64,000 nt of DNA from contig NZ_JABFNS010000009.1 in NCBI RefSeq assembly GCF_013116825.1, positions 1 through 64,000 on the forward strand, written 5' to 3'. Positions 49,229 through 59,025 of this stretch are shown in pieces; within the stretch, counting starts at the first letter, position 1; every line of letters begins with the position of its first letter. A model generated the notes under the pieces. That model was not told the origin of the DNA, searched no databases, and was given only the letters and a program-made list of their open reading frames with translations. Both the position numbers and the translations under genes were made by a program. This DNA is from Myxococcus xanthus (lineage in GTDB: Bacteria; Myxococcota; Myxococcia; Myxococcales; Myxococcaceae).

Positions 49229-50847
49229 AGCCCCCGCGCATGCACCTGGTGTGCGCTGCCCTCTTCTTCCTTTCGCTTGCAACTGGCTGCACAAAGGCAG
49301 AGGCACCGGCCCCAGACGCCAAGGCCGAGGCGCGCACGCCGCAGACGCAGGCCACCACGGCAGTTGCCACCCGAGAGGCGAAGCCCGCCCCTTCTTCCCC
49401 TACTGCCGCGGGCCCCAAGCTGTGCCAGCACGGGGTGCCGGCGGAGTTGTGCACGCAGTGCAGCCCGGAGCTTTCGGAGGTCTTCAAGGAGAAAGGTGAC
49501 TGGTGCAGCTCGCACGACGTCCCGGAGTCCCACTGCTTCAAGTGCAACCCCAGTCTCACTTTCGCCTCCACGCAAGGCCCCGAGGCCGGAGAGGCTCATG
49601 CAACTGTTCCACAGGAGGCGTGGTGTGGAGAGCACGGCGTCCCCGAGGCCAAGTGCACCAAGTGCAAGCCGCAGCTCATCGCGAAGTTCATCGAAGCAGG
49701 CGACTTCTGCCGCGAGCACGGCTTCCCCGAGTCGGTGTGCCCCTACTGCCACCCTGAGGTAGTGAAGGCCGCAGGCCACACCCCTCCCGTCTTCCCTCCG
49801 CCGGACATGGAAGTGAAGCTCTCTTCGCCCGAGCTTGAGAAGAAGGCCGGCCTGCAGACAACGCGCGCAGCCTCGCAGCCCTTCGCCCCCTCGCTCGAGG
49901 TAGTGGGGCAGCTGGACTTCAACCACAACCGCCTCGCGCAGCTGTCCGCGCGCGGGGAGGCCCTCGTCGCCAAGGTGGAGGTGGACATCGGCGACAGGGT
50001 GAAGGCGGGCGAGTCGCTGGTGGTACTCACGTCCGCGGGGGTGGGCGAGTCGCAGGGCAAACTGTCCGCTGCCCGGGCGCGCCTGGAAACGGCGCGCGCA
50101 GCCCTCCAGCGAGAGGAAGGGCTCGCCTCGCGGGGCATCAGCTCTCGCAGGGAGGTGGAGGAGGCACAAGCTGCCCTTGCGGAGGCCCAGGGTGAGTACC
50201 AGGCCGCCACGGCGAGCCTGAATGCCGCCGGCGCTGGCACAGGTGGCAGCGAGGGCCGCTACACGCTGACGGCGCCCTTCGCGGGCATCGTGGTGTCCCG
50301 CACTGCGGTAGTCGGCAAGACTGCCTCGCCCGACGAGACGCTCATCGAGGTGGCGGACATGACCACCCTTTGGGCCATTCTCGACGTGCCGGAGGAGGCT
50401 GCCTCACAGGTGCATCCCGGCCAACCCGTCACCCTCTTCCTGGACGGCAGGGGCACCCCCCTTGTGGAGGCCAAGGTGAGCCGGGTGGCCGCCTCGGTCG
50501 ACAAAGAGACGCGTACGGTACGGGTGCGGGTGGACGTGGCCAACCCGGACGGTGCGCTGAAGGCGGGCCACTACCTGCGGGCCCGAATCCAGACGGGGAG
50601 CGAGAGGGAGGCCGTCTTGCTGCCACGCGACGCCATTCAGGAAGCCGAAGGGCGAAAGCTCGCCTTCGTACGCTTGGGGCCGGGGGTCTTCAAGCCCGTC
50701 GCGGTGGAGCTCGGCGCCCCCGTCGGTGAGGCCGTGCCCGTCTTCAGTGGACTGACGGCTGGTGTGGAGGTTGTCACCACGGGCGCCTTTCTCCTCAAGA
50801 CAGAAATCCTCAAAGACTCCATCGGCGCCGGCTGCGTGGACGACTGA
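49225..50847 (+). CDS. RND efflux periplasmic adaptor (CzcB/CusB-like) with four metal-binding repeats
   Basis: The 540-residue lipoprotein (lipobox ATGC, Cys22) has an N-terminal extension with four Cys/His units at about 67-81, 94-109, 134-149 and 162-177, each C-x1-2-H-x-x-P-(E/A)-x2-C-x2-C-x-P. A standard membrane-fusion-protein body follows (LEVVGQLDFNHNRLAQLSAR, KVEVDIGDRVKAGESLVVL, APFAGIVVSRTAVVGKTASP, ATLWAILDVPEE-like region, ALKAGHYLRARIQTG). It bridges the inner-membrane pump and the outer-membrane channel. The repeats are absent from classical CzcB and CusB and probably collect metal. Confidence 0.85.
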   Translation: MKPPRMHLVCAALFFLSLATGCTKAEAPAPDAKAEARTPQTQATTAVATREAKPAPSSPTAAGPKLCQHGVPAELCTQCSPELSEVFKEKGDWCSSHDVPESHCFKCNPSLTFASTQGPEAGEAHATVPQEAWCGEHGVPEAKCTKCKPQLIAKFIEAGDFCREHGFPESVCPYCHPEVVKAAGHTPPVFPPPDMEVKLSSPELEKKAGLQTTRAASQPFAPSLEVVGQLDFNHNRLAQLSARGEALVAKVEVDIGDRVKAGESLVVLTSAGVGESQGKLSAARARLETARAALQREEGLASRGISSRREVEEAQAALAEAQGEYQAATASLNAAGAGTGGSEGRYTLTAPFAGIVVSRTAVVGKTASPDETLIEVADMTTLWAILDVPEEAASQVHPGQPVTLFLDGRGTPLVEAKVSRVAASVDKETRTVRVRVDVANPDGALKAGHYLRARIQTGSEREAVLLPRDAIQEAEGRKLAFVRLGPGVFKPVAVELGAPVGEAVPVFSGLTAGVEVVTTGAFLLKTEILKDSIGAGCVDD

Positions 50848-50859
50848 AAAGGCACGCAC

Positions 50860-53800
50860 ATGCTGACACGCATCGTCGACTGGTCCCTGCATCACCGCTT
50901 CATGGTGCTCCTGGGCGTGCTCGCCCTCATCATCGCGGGCACCATCTCCTTCCGAGCCCTTCCCCTCGACGCTTACCCCGACACCACGCCCACGCAGGTG
51001 ACGGTCAACACGGTGGCTCCCGCTCTCTCTCCCGTCGAGGTGGAGAGGCAACTCACCGTCCCCCTCGAGCAGGCGCTCGCTGGCCTGCCGCACCTGGAGG
51101 AGATGCGCTCAATCTCCAAGTTCGGCCTCTCCCAAGTGACGCTGCGCTTCTCCGACGAGACGGACATCTGGTTTGCGCGCCAGCAGGTCGCCGAGCGCAT
51201 GGGCCGCGTCGAGGTGCCCGAGGGCATCGAAAAACCCTCCCTTGGGCCCGTCGCCACGGGCCTCGGCGAGGTATTCCACTACCTGGTGAAGGGCGAAGGA
51301 CAGTCCCTTGAGGAACTGCGCACGCTGCATGACTGGGTGATTGCACCACAGCTGAGGAGCGTCCCTGGCGTCGCCGAGGTGAATGCCTGGGGGGGCAACG
51401 AGAAACAGTGGCACATCGTCGTCGAGCCGCGCCGCCTGCAGAAGTATGACCTGTCCCTCGGGGATGTGTACGAAGCGCTCGAGCGCAACAACGCGAATGT
51501 CGGCGGGGGCGTCCTTGAGCGGGGCGGTGCCGCCCGTCTCGTCCTTGGCGTAGGCGTCTTGGAGGGTGGCGAGTCCATCGCGGACGTCGTGCTGGCGGCC
51601 CACCAAGGCGTTCCGGTGCGGGTGCGTGACATCGGCCGGGTGGAGGTGGGCCATGAGGTACGGCGCGCCGTCGTCACTGCGGACGGCGAAGGGGAGGCCC
51701 TTCTGGGCCTTGGCTTCATGCTGATGGGCGAAAACTCCGACACCGTGACTCGGGCGCTCGCCACACGCCTTGAGGAGGTGAAGAAGAGTCTGCCTGAGGG
51801 CGTGGAGGTAACGCCCGTCTACGAGCGCACCGAGCTGGTCGACCACGTGCTGGACACGGTGAAAAAGAGCCTTCTTGAAGGCGCGCTGCTCGTCATCGCC
51901 GTCCTCTTCCTCTTCCTCGGCAACGTGCGCGCAGGCCTCATCGTGGCCTCCGCCATCCCACTCTCCATGCTGTTTGCCGCCAACGCCATGCTGCGCTTCG
52001 GCATCGCAGGGACGCTCATGTCGCTCGGAGCCATCGACTTCGGGCTTATCGTCGACTCGTCCGTCATTATGGTGGAGAACGCCGAGAAGCACCTGGCCGA
52101 GGACACGAAGGGGCGCAGCATCCTCGACGTGGTGCGCGACGCCGCGGTGGAGGTGCGCAAGCCCACCCTCTTCGGCGAGCTCATCATCATGATTGTCTAC
52201 CTTCCCATCCTCGCCCTCGAGGGTGTGGAAGGAAAGCTGTTCCGCCCGATGGCCCTCACCATCATCTTCGCGCTGCTCGGCAGCGTGCTGGTGTCCATGA
52301 CGGTGATGCCCGTGTTGGCCTCCTTCGCCCTGAAGAAGGTAGCGCACGGAGCGCACCATGAGCCGCGCTTGGTGCGGTGGCTCAAGCGCGTCTACACGCC
52401 CGTCCTCGATTGGGCGACGGGGCACCCGAAGGCCGTCCTCGGTGGAGCACTGGGTATCCTCCTGGTAACGGCCCTTTCCGCCACACAGTTGGGCAGCGAA
52501 TTCGTGCCGAAGCTGTCCGAGGGCACCATCGTCGTGAACACGGTGCGCCTTGCCGAGGTGTCCCTCACTGAGTCGGCGCGCTACGGCGGCCAACTAGAGA
52601 AAGCTCTCCTTGAGAGCTTCCCCGACGAGGTGGCACGAGTGTGGACGCGCACTGGCACCCCAGAGGTGGCGACCGACCCGATGGGGCCCGAACTGTCCGA
52701 CCTTTTCGTCACCCTTAAGCCGCGCGAGGACTGGAAGCGCGCCAGGACGCAAGAGGAACTCGTGCACCTCATGCAGGAAGAACTCGAGGGCATGCCCGGC
52801 ATGCGGATGAGTTTCCTCCAGCCGATTGAGATGCGCGTCAACGAGATGATTGCCGGCGTCCGGAGCGACTTGGGCATCAAGCTCTTCGGGGACGATTTGG
52901 ACGTGCTGAAGGCCAAGGCCCAGGAGATTGAGAAGGTGGCGCGTACTCTCCCCGGTGCCGCCGACGTCACTCTTGAGCAGGTAACAGGTCAGCCGGTGCT
53001 TGAGGTGCAGGTTGACCGAGCAGCCATCTCCCGCTACGGCATTCCGGCCCGCGCGGTGCTCGACGTCGTGGAGGCCATGGGCGTGCGCAAGGTGGGCGAG
53101 GTGCGTGAGGGCGAGCGCCGCTTCGATTTGGCCGTACGCCTTGCGGAGGAGTTCCGTGACGAGGAGAAGGTGTCCTCAGTCCTCGTCACCGCCCCTTCCG
53201 GTGAAAGGGTACCACTCGGCCGCCTGGCCACCCTGAAGACGGTCTCCGGTCCCACCACCATTCAGCGAGAATGGGGCAAGCGGCGCGTCGTGGTGCAAGT
53301 GAACGTGCGCGGACGCGACTTGGGCGGTTTCGTCAAGGAAGCGCAGGCCGCCATCGAGAAGAGCGTTGAACTGCCTCCTGGCTACTTCCTTCGCTTCGGC
53401 GGGCAATTTGAGAACCTCGAGCGCGCCCGGCTGCGCCTCTTCCTCGTGGTGCCCCTAGCCCTCGCGCTTGTCTTCGGGCTCCTCTACCTCACGTACCGTA
53501 ACGTAGCCGAGAGTCTCCGGCCGCTCCTCACTGGCGTCCCCTTCGCCATGGTAGGCGGCGTCCTTGCCCTCCTCCTCCGGGGCCTGCCCTTCTCCATCTC
53601 CGCTGCCGTGGGCTTCATCGCCCTCACGGGCATCGCCATGCTGGGAGACATGGTGTTCGTCTCCCGCGTCCGTCAACTGCTGGAGGCGGGCGAGGGCATG
53701 CAGCAGGCGGTGCGCGAAGCGGCACTCTCACGACTGAGGCCCGTCCTCATGACGGCCGCAGTCGCAGGCCTGGGCTTCGTCCCCATGGCCTTCGCCACTG

Positions 53801-54006
53801 GTATCGGCAGCGAGGTGCAGCGGCCGCTCGCCACCGTCGTCATCGGAGGCATCATCTCCTCTACCTTCCTCACGCTTATCGTGCTGCCCGTCCTCTACCC
53901 TCTCTTCGCGCGGCTCACCGGGAGGGACAAGGTGGCCATACACGAGGCTGAGGAGGCCCAAGCCGTGCTGCCCAAGCGCCTCCGCATGGCGGAGGGGGAG
54001 TCATGA
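50860..54006 (+). CDS. Heavy-metal RND efflux pump (CzcA-like)
   Basis: The 1048-residue protein is a full-length RND transporter: LPLDAYPDTTPTQVTVNT at the N-terminus, 12 membrane segments in two sets, and large periplasmic loops. The membrane signature DFGLIVD (Asp393 and Asp399) with the following SSVIMVENAEKHL is typical of divalent-cation pumps (Zn, Co, Cd, Ni) rather than the Cu/Ag group, which lacks the first Asp. It exports metal with proton energy, with the adaptor before it and the outer-membrane channel after it (ATGA overlap). Confidence 0.9.
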   Translation: MLTRIVDWSLHHRFMVLLGVLALIIAGTISFRALPLDAYPDTTPTQVTVNTVAPALSPVEVERQLTVPLEQALAGLPHLEEMRSISKFGLSQVTLRFSDETDIWFARQQVAERMGRVEVPEGIEKPSLGPVATGLGEVFHYLVKGEGQSLEELRTLHDWVIAPQLRSVPGVAEVNAWGGNEKQWHIVVEPRRLQKYDLSLGDVYEALERNNANVGGGVLERGGAARLVLGVGVLEGGESIADVVLAAHQGVPVRVRDIGRVEVGHEVRRAVVTADGEGEALLGLGFMLMGENSDTVTRALATRLEEVKKSLPEGVEVTPVYERTELVDHVLDTVKKSLLEGALLVIAVLFLFLGNVRAGLIVASAIPLSMLFAANAMLRFGIAGTLMSLGAIDFGLIVDSSVIMVENAEKHLAEDTKGRSILDVVRDAAVEVRKPTLFGELIIMIVYLPILALEGVEGKLFRPMALTIIFALLGSVLVSMTVMPVLASFALKKVAHGAHHEPRLVRWLKRVYTPVLDWATGHPKAVLGGALGILLVTALSATQLGSEFVPKLSEGTIVVNTVRLAEVSLTESARYGGQLEKALLESFPDEVARVWTRTGTPEVATDPMGPELSDLFVTLKPREDWKRARTQEELVHLMQEELEGMPGMRMSFLQPIEMRVNEMIAGVRSDLGIKLFGDDLDVLKAKAQEIEKVARTLPGAADVTLEQVTGQPVLEVQVDRAAISRYGIPARAVLDVVEAMGVRKVGEVREGERRFDLAVRLAEEFRDEEKVSSVLVTAPSGERVPLGRLATLKTVSGPTTIQREWGKRRVVVQVNVRGRDLGGFVKEAQAAIEKSVELPPGYFLRFGGQFENLERARLRLFLVVPLALALVFGLLYLTYRNVAESLRPLLTGVPFAMVGGVLALLLRGLPFSISAAVGFIALTGIAMLGDMVFVSRVRQLLEAGEGMQQAVREAALSRLRPVLMTAAVAGLGFVPMAFATGIGSEVQRPLATVVIGGIISSTFLTLIVLPVLYPLFARLTGRDKVAIHEAEEAQAVLPKRLRMAEGES

Positions 54007-55256
54007 GGCTGCGCGCTTTATGGGGGTGGGCTTGGGCTCCGGCGCTGCTGCTGGCAACATATGCAGGCGCCGCCGAGAGGGGAATGACGGAGGAGCAGGC
54101 CGTCTCCCGCGCCCTGCAAGCTAATGCGGACGTGCGCCTGCAGCATGCCGAGGTGGAGGCCGCGCAGGCCCGCTTGGCGCAAGCCACGCTCTTCTTCCAG
54201 GCCAACCCGGAACTGTCCGCAGCCGTAGGCCCCAGACGGGGCACGCAGGAAACAACGGACGTGAACGTGCAGCTCACCCAGGCCTTTGAGGTCGCGGGCC
54301 AACAAGGCGCGCGCGACGCGGCCGCCAGGGCCTCTATGGAGGCCGCCCAGGCGCGCCTCTCAGCACGCAGGCTAGAGGTGGCTGCGGCGGTGCGTGAGGC
54401 CTTCGGGCGAGCCCTCGTTGCCGAGCGGCGCCTCATTCTCTCCGAGGAAGCCGCCCAGTTGGCAGCCCAATCGCTCACCACTGCCCAGTCGCGACTGGAG
54501 GCGGGGGACGCCACTCGCATCGAGGTCAATGCCGCACGCATCGAGGTGGGGCGCTCCCAGGCGGAAGCACGACGGGCCGCGCAGGGGCTGTCAGTGGCCC
54601 TCGCAGAGGTGCGCGCTCTGCTCGCCTTCTCTCCAGGGGAGGACTTGCGCCTCTTGGGAGAGCTGCCTTCCCCAGCGCCCGCCCCTGACTCCGCTTCCCT
54701 GGAGGCACTGGAGCACCAGGCATCCAGCCGCAGGCCGGAACTCATCGCAGCCCGCAAGGAACTTGAGGCGGCGCGCGCCGAGCGGAAGCTCGCCACACGT
54801 GCGGCCTTTCCTTCCTTGCGGCTCGGCGCGGCCTACAGCCGTGAGGAGGGCGACCAAATACTTCAGGGCGTCCTCGCCTTCGATATCCCCGTCTTCAACC
54901 GTAACCAGGCTGAGCGCGGTGAGGCTGCAGCAAGGATTGCCCAAGCAGAGACCGCTTTGGGCACTGCCGAGCGCTCCGTGCGCCAGGAGGTGCAGTTGGC
55001 GGCAGCGCGCCTGGGCGCAGCGAGCGCCTCTGCGGCGGCCTTTGCCGGTGAGGTGCGGGAGGCCTCTCAGGAGAACCTCCTACTCATCAACGAAGCTTAC
55101 GCCGCAGGGAAGGTGGACTTCCTGGAGCTGCTACTCGTCCGGCAGGCAGCCCTCGAAGCGCGGCGCGGCTACCTCGAAGCAATGGAGGAACTCATCAGCG
55201 CCCGGGCGGAACTAGCACGCGCCTCAGGCACCGGATTGGATGAACTGCCGCAGTGA
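54003..55256 (+). CDS. Outer-membrane efflux channel (TolC/CzcC family)
   Basis: The 417-residue protein has a signal peptide (residues 1-24) and the repeated helical and beta segments of the outer-membrane efflux protein family: MTEEQAVSRALQANADVRLQ, VQLTQAFEVAGQQGARDAAA, SRLEAGDATRIEVNAARIEV, FDIPVFNRNQAERGEAAARI, INEAYAAGKVDFLELLLVRQ. It completes the CBA tripartite pump. It overlaps the pump gene by four bases. Confidence 0.88.
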   Translation: MRLRALWGWAWAPALLLATYAGAAERGMTEEQAVSRALQANADVRLQHAEVEAAQARLAQATLFFQANPELSAAVGPRRGTQETTDVNVQLTQAFEVAGQQGARDAAARASMEAAQARLSARRLEVAAAVREAFGRALVAERRLILSEEAAQLAAQSLTTAQSRLEAGDATRIEVNAARIEVGRSQAEARRAAQGLSVALAEVRALLAFSPGEDLRLLGELPSPAPAPDSASLEALEHQASSRRPELIAARKELEAARAERKLATRAAFPSLRLGAAYSREEGDQILQGVLAFDIPVFNRNQAERGEAAARIAQAETALGTAERSVRQEVQLAAARLGAASASAAAFAGEVREASQENLLLINEAYAAGKVDFLELLLVRQAALEARRGYLEAMEELISARAELARASGTGLDELPQ

Positions 55257-55347
55257 CGAGTACCGCGCCGCCCTTTATTCGAGGGCGGCGCACGGCTGGC
55301 CCCCGGGGCGCCCGGCCCCTCTCCACTTTCTGTCGAGACGACGCCCA

Positions 55348-56187
55348 ATGAAAAGCGACAACAACCCTTCAGACATCACCGACAGGAGCGAATTCAAGGT
55401 GCCCCGCATGGACTGCCCCTCAGAGGAGCGTACCGTGCGCATGGCTCTTGAAGGCCTGCCCATGGTACGCGCACTCACCTTCAACTTGCCCGAGAGGCGC
55501 CTCACCGTCTGGCATGCGAGGGACACGGCATCCGAGGTGGCGGGACGCCTGGAACCACTCGGGCTCGGCGCCCAACTTGTCGAGACGCACAGAGGTGCGG
55601 CAGCAGACGAGGGCTTGCCCGAGGCTGGAGACGACCCGGGCACGGAGGCCCGCACCCTCTGGGTGCTACTGACCATCAACGGGATAATGTTTGTGGCCGA
55701 ACTCGTTGCAGGCTGGCTCGTCCAGTCCACAGGCCTTATCGCGGACTCCCTCGACATGCTCGCCGACGCCATGGTGTACGGCCTCAGCCTCTATGCGGTG
55801 GGCCGCGCAGCCACACATAAGCTGCGCGCCGCGCACCTCAGTGGCTATCTGCAAATAGCGCTCGCACTGGGTGCCCTCTTCGAAGTGGGCAGGCGCTTCC
55901 TCTTTGGCAGCGAGCCGGAGCCCAATTGGATGCTGGGGGTGGCCACACTCGCCCTCGCCGCCAACGTGACGTGCCTCCTGCTCATCTCTCGTCACCGAAA
56001 GGGCGGAGCCCACATGAAGGCCAGCTACATCTTCTCCACAAACGACGTGCTGGCGAACCTTGGTGTCATCGCAGCGGGCATCCTCGTCGCGCTCACCAAG
56101 TCTCCCTACCCTGACCTCCTCGTAGGCCTTGGCATCGCGGTTCTCGTCCTCTCTGGCGCAGTGCGCATTCTTCGTCTCCGGGCGTGA
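55348..56187 (+). CDS. CDF-family cation exporter with HMA-like N-terminus
   Basis: The 279-residue protein starts with a ferredoxin-like heavy-metal-associated domain (FKVPRMDCPSEERTVRMALE, MDCPSE replacing the usual MxCxxC, one Cys). A cation-diffusion-facilitator membrane domain follows (VAELVAGWLVQSTGLIADSL DMLADAM, with Asp residues for metal; SNDVLANLGVIAAG-like FSTNDVLANLGVI). It would export Zn/Cd/Co from cytoplasm to periplasm, feeding the CBA pump. It follows the channel gene by 91 bp, probably in the same operon. Confidence 0.85.
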   Translation: MKSDNNPSDITDRSEFKVPRMDCPSEERTVRMALEGLPMVRALTFNLPERRLTVWHARDTASEVAGRLEPLGLGAQLVETHRGAAADEGLPEAGDDPGTEARTLWVLLTINGIMFVAELVAGWLVQSTGLIADSLDMLADAMVYGLSLYAVGRAATHKLRAAHLSGYLQIALALGALFEVGRRFLFGSEPEPNWMLGVATLALAANVTCLLLISRHRKGGAHMKASYIFSTNDVLANLGVIAAGILVALTKSPYPDLLVGLGIAVLVLSGAVRILRLRA

Positions 56188-56805
56188 AAGAGGGCCCATG
56201 CCGCTCAAGCTCGTTGAACTTGGGGCATAGGCTGCCCGGCCCGAGGCTGACACTCGGAGGTACGTTGGCCCAGGACATCAACCCCGCTGCCCGGGCCCTA
56301 GTACATCTTCGCCGTGGCAGAGCTTCACCGCTGGCGCCATCAACGCCGGTGGGTGGACGTCCAGACCACCCATGACACCTGTGCCTCCCCAAAACCCGGT
56401 CCCTTCGTCGTGGGGGAACCAAGGCCACTTCATGCAGTGCGTCAGTGCGAGTGAGCGAGGCGCGCGAGAGGGCATCGGCAGCTCAGTGTATCCGCCGAGG
56501 CGACAACTTCCCTGACATAGGGGGTAACGTCTTTCCTACTCGAGCTGACCATTTGCCCAGCCATCTTTGCCTCTGGGAGGGGCAAAAAGTTCCCTGAATT
56601 GCACGAGGGAGGAGGGCCCGGTGGTACGGCCGCTCGGGAATGCACGGCATCGCGCCAGTCCGCGCCGCGTAGTGCAGCGCGGAGAGAAAGCGAACAGCCA
56701 TGCCCCGGCAGCCTCCGCTCCATGGCGGGAGGGGCAGCAGGCCATTTCCCGACCCCGGCATGAGTTTTTATAGGTGGACAATTCCAATTTCCGGGAGGAA
56801 TTAGC
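56188..56805. other. Gene-free region downstream of the efflux operon
   Basis: About 600 bp with no supported gene. The AT-richer end near 56760-56800 (TTTTTATAGG, then CAATTCCAATTTCC) probably holds the promoter of the Met-rich protein gene. Confidence 0.45.
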
Positions 56806-57192
56806 GTGAGGAAGCTTGGATATGGACTACTCGTCACTACGGGGCTTCTTATCGGCACATTTACTGAAGCCCAAGGGGCTTCCCAGCCACCGTCCGCGGG
56901 ACGCCAGGCGGATGACTCGACAAGGCAACAGCCAAGCTGCGCCTGTGGAATGATGGGCAGCGGCATGATGGGCCAGGGAATGGGCGGCGCGGGAATGAAC
57001 TGCCCCATGCGCGGAATGGCGGACGTGCAGATGGAGCAGACGCAAGAAGGGGCCACATTGCACCTCACCGCAAAGAACCCCAGTCAGGTCGAGGACGTCC
57101 GGCACATGGCGGAACGGATGCAGCGCTGCATGAGCGGAAGCGGCGCCCCGCAGCAGGGTCAACCGGCTTCGCCCCGTCAGCAACAACGCTGA
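56806..57192 (+). CDS. Secreted Met/Cys-rich protein, putative metal binder
   Basis: The 128-residue protein has a signal peptide (LGYGLLVTTGLLIGTFTEAQ) followed by CACGMMGSGMMGQGMGGAGM and NCPMRGMADVQM, a Met/Cys/Gly-rich stretch as seen in periplasmic copper or silver binders. A short conserved region (GATLHLTAKNPSQVEDVRHM) comes next, then a Gln/Pro-rich tail. GTG start after GGGAGGAATT. It lies just downstream of the efflux operon and may extend metal tolerance. Confidence 0.65.
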   Translation: MRKLGYGLLVTTGLLIGTFTEAQGASQPPSAGRQADDSTRQQPSCACGMMGSGMMGQGMGGAGMNCPMRGMADVQMEQTQEGATLHLTAKNPSQVEDVRHMAERMQRCMSGSGAPQQGQPASPRQQQR

Positions 57193-57279
57193 GCACGGCG
57201 CGTCGTTCCCCGGTCTAAAAAGCGGCGTTTCAGTCCACGGGCTCGCTGTGGGCAATGAACGCACTCTTGAGAGACACGC

Positions 57280-57530
57280 TCACGGCAGGACGCGGCGAGC
57301 CACTGCCTCCTCCGCATGAAGCCCCTGTGGTGTAGCCCCCTCCGACACCTCGACGTAGGCGTCCCGGGCACGCCGGGCACTCGCGACGCTCCGCATGCGG
57401 TACAGCCCCGGCGCCGTCACCCGCACCGTGGCCGGGCCGTTGAGGTCCGCCGTCCCATGCAACCACCGCACGCGCCACTCAGCGGCTGCAGGCTGGAGCT
57501 CAGCAACCCCACCCCGACGCGACGATGCGG
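57280..57530 (-). pseudogene. C-terminal fragment of an unknown protein
   Basis: A minus-strand frame with myxobacterial codon use encodes GVAELQPAAAEWRVRWLHGT, ADLNGPATVRVTAPGLYRMR and RDAYVEVSEGATP, then stops at 57280. There is no start codon or ribosome site at its upstream end, and the frame is not continued upstream. It looks like the tail of a larger beta-rich protein that has been lost. Identity unknown. Confidence 0.4.
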
Positions 57531-57579
57531 ACGCTGCCGCACAGGCAGCCGCTGGTGAAGCGCTCGGGTCCTTCCACGC

Positions 57580-58389
57580 TCATCCCGCTTTGCGTCGGAA
57601 GTGGAGCGCCTGCACGCCGGACTTGAACCGCTGCGTCGAGAGGAGTTCGAGATGCCGCGCACTCGACAGGCCATGAAACAACGTCGGCCCGCGGCCACTG
57701 ATGATGGGATGAACGACGATGTGATGGACCTACCCATCGGATCGCTCGCGGGTCACCTTGTCGGATCGCACTTTCGATCAAGACCGAAGCCCGCGTGCTC
57801 GGGAGCGTCAAGGGTCGGCTGCGCCGAAACCTGAACGGTTTTGCGCCCTTGACCCTCCCTCCGCGCACGGACACTGGGCAATCGGCCGCAAGCGGCCAAT
57901 CCTATGCGATCAAGACTCGCGATCCGTTTGGCCGACCCGCTCGCGGTCCATGACCCCGGTCCCTGACACGACGATGCGGTACTCGTCGATGAGCCCCAAC
58001 TCCTCGAGCGCAGCCGCGAGCTTGGGCGCTCCGACGAGGACGCCCCGCTCGGTCTTCGCTTTCAGCGCCGAGATCGCCTCGCGAAGGTCACCCTCCACCT
58101 TGATGGTGTTCTGCCACGGAAAGTCGCGCCGCGAGCCCGACACGACGTACTTCGCCTTCGCATCGAGCTTCTGTGCCCACTCGCGCATCGCGCGCGGCGC
58201 CTTTTCGTCGCGTGCCACCGCGGGCCAAGCTCCCTCCATCAGCTCGTAGGTGTTGCGCCCGAAGAGCATCGCCCCGCTCTGCTCCATGAGCTGCCTCCAA
58301 TAGTCGTGCAGCTCGTCGTCCACGATCCCCAGGGTGTGATGGATGCACCCGTCCAAAGTCACATTGAGACCGAATGTGAGGAGGCCCAT
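57580..58389 (-). pseudogene. RibD-type dihydrofolate reductase family gene split by a MITE
   Basis: The 5' part (58389 to 57968) encodes MGLLTFGLNVTLDGCIHHTL, MLFGRNTYELMEG, KYVVSGSRR and LIDEYRIVV of the RibD C-terminal/DHFR-like family. After EYRIVV it becomes junk (SGTGVMDRERV). The missing end, HPIISGRGPTLFHGLSSARH through QALHFRRKAG and stop, is found at 57712-57580. Between them lie 247 bp bounded by an exact 8-bp repeat ACGACGAT. Removing the insert and one repeat restores 184 residues in frame with no other change, so the disruption is probably recent. The enzyme class reduces pteridine-like substrates with NADPH; the actual substrate is unknown. Confidence 0.85.
57721..57967. mobile_element. 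MITE-like element, 247 bp, with 8-bp target duplication
   Basis: The element is flanked by ACGACGAT at 57713-57720 and 57968-57975. Its first and last 49 bp are imperfect inverted repeats (about 30 of 49 positions match without gaps; outer ends GTGATGGACC and the complement of GGTCCCTGAC). It encodes no protein. Its centre folds into a hairpin: GTCAAGG (57807) with CCTTGAC (57847), and inside that GCGCCGAAACC with GGTTTTGCGC. An 8-bp duplication points to an IS family with 8-bp duplications for mobilisation; I cannot name it. Confidence 0.85.
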
Positions 58390-59025
58390 GGCGGGGGATT
58401 CTACGAAAAGCGCGCCCAGCGCGCAGCAGCCCGAGCCATCGACGCAAGGCCCCATCCCCGGTTGGTATCGGCGAGCAGAAACTCGACACCATCCAATCCA
58501 TCACCCGGTTCTGCTGCGCACTGCGCGCAGAAACCAGACCTGCCCCTCGCCCCACTCCAAGCCCCTTCGTCCGGTGGCAGTGGACGCGACAGTAGCGGAC
58601 GGAGCCAAGCCGCCCCGGCGGTCAGGCGCGGCTGGCCCAAAGGCCACCTGCGGCGACCGTGGACGCGGGCCAGGCCGGCCGCCATGGGCCACGAAGCCGC
58701 CTCGGCAGAGCTTCGTCGCTGCACCTGCGCGCGCGCCTCGAAGTATGCGACATTCACCCACCTTGGCGCGTCGCCCGCGAGCCCACGCGCGCCGCTACCA
58801 CGCACTCCTTGTGAAGCCGGCGCCGAGAGGAGCAGAACCATGGACGGGAGGCCCCCCACTATGTAGTTTGCGGACATTCAATCGGTCCCCGATTGAAGGG
58901 GGCCCCCAGCCCCTTCTTTGAAACCGCTGGATATCACTCGGTTTTTTGGCCCTCAGAGAGTTTGAGTCCTCTCAGAGAAACGCGGAGAACGGGTTCGCGT
59001 AGGGCTTCATTCGGGGAGCTGAACG

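Noticed and set aside
57807-57853. Integron attC site suggested by the nested hairpin
   Set aside because: It lacks the conserved core (RYYYAAC/GTTRRRY) and lies inside an element with long terminal inverted repeats and target duplication, which is explained by a MITE.
58088-58866. Open frames overlapping the DHFR gene and downstream DNA
   Set aside because: They are other-frame shadows of the split dihydrofolate-reductase-like gene or of low-complexity GC-rich DNA.
58890-59010. A tRNA-like T-arm (GAGAG, TTTGAGTC, CTCTC)
   Set aside because: The loop is 8 bases instead of 7, the conserved TTC is TTT, and no acceptor stem or anticodon arm can be drawn around it.
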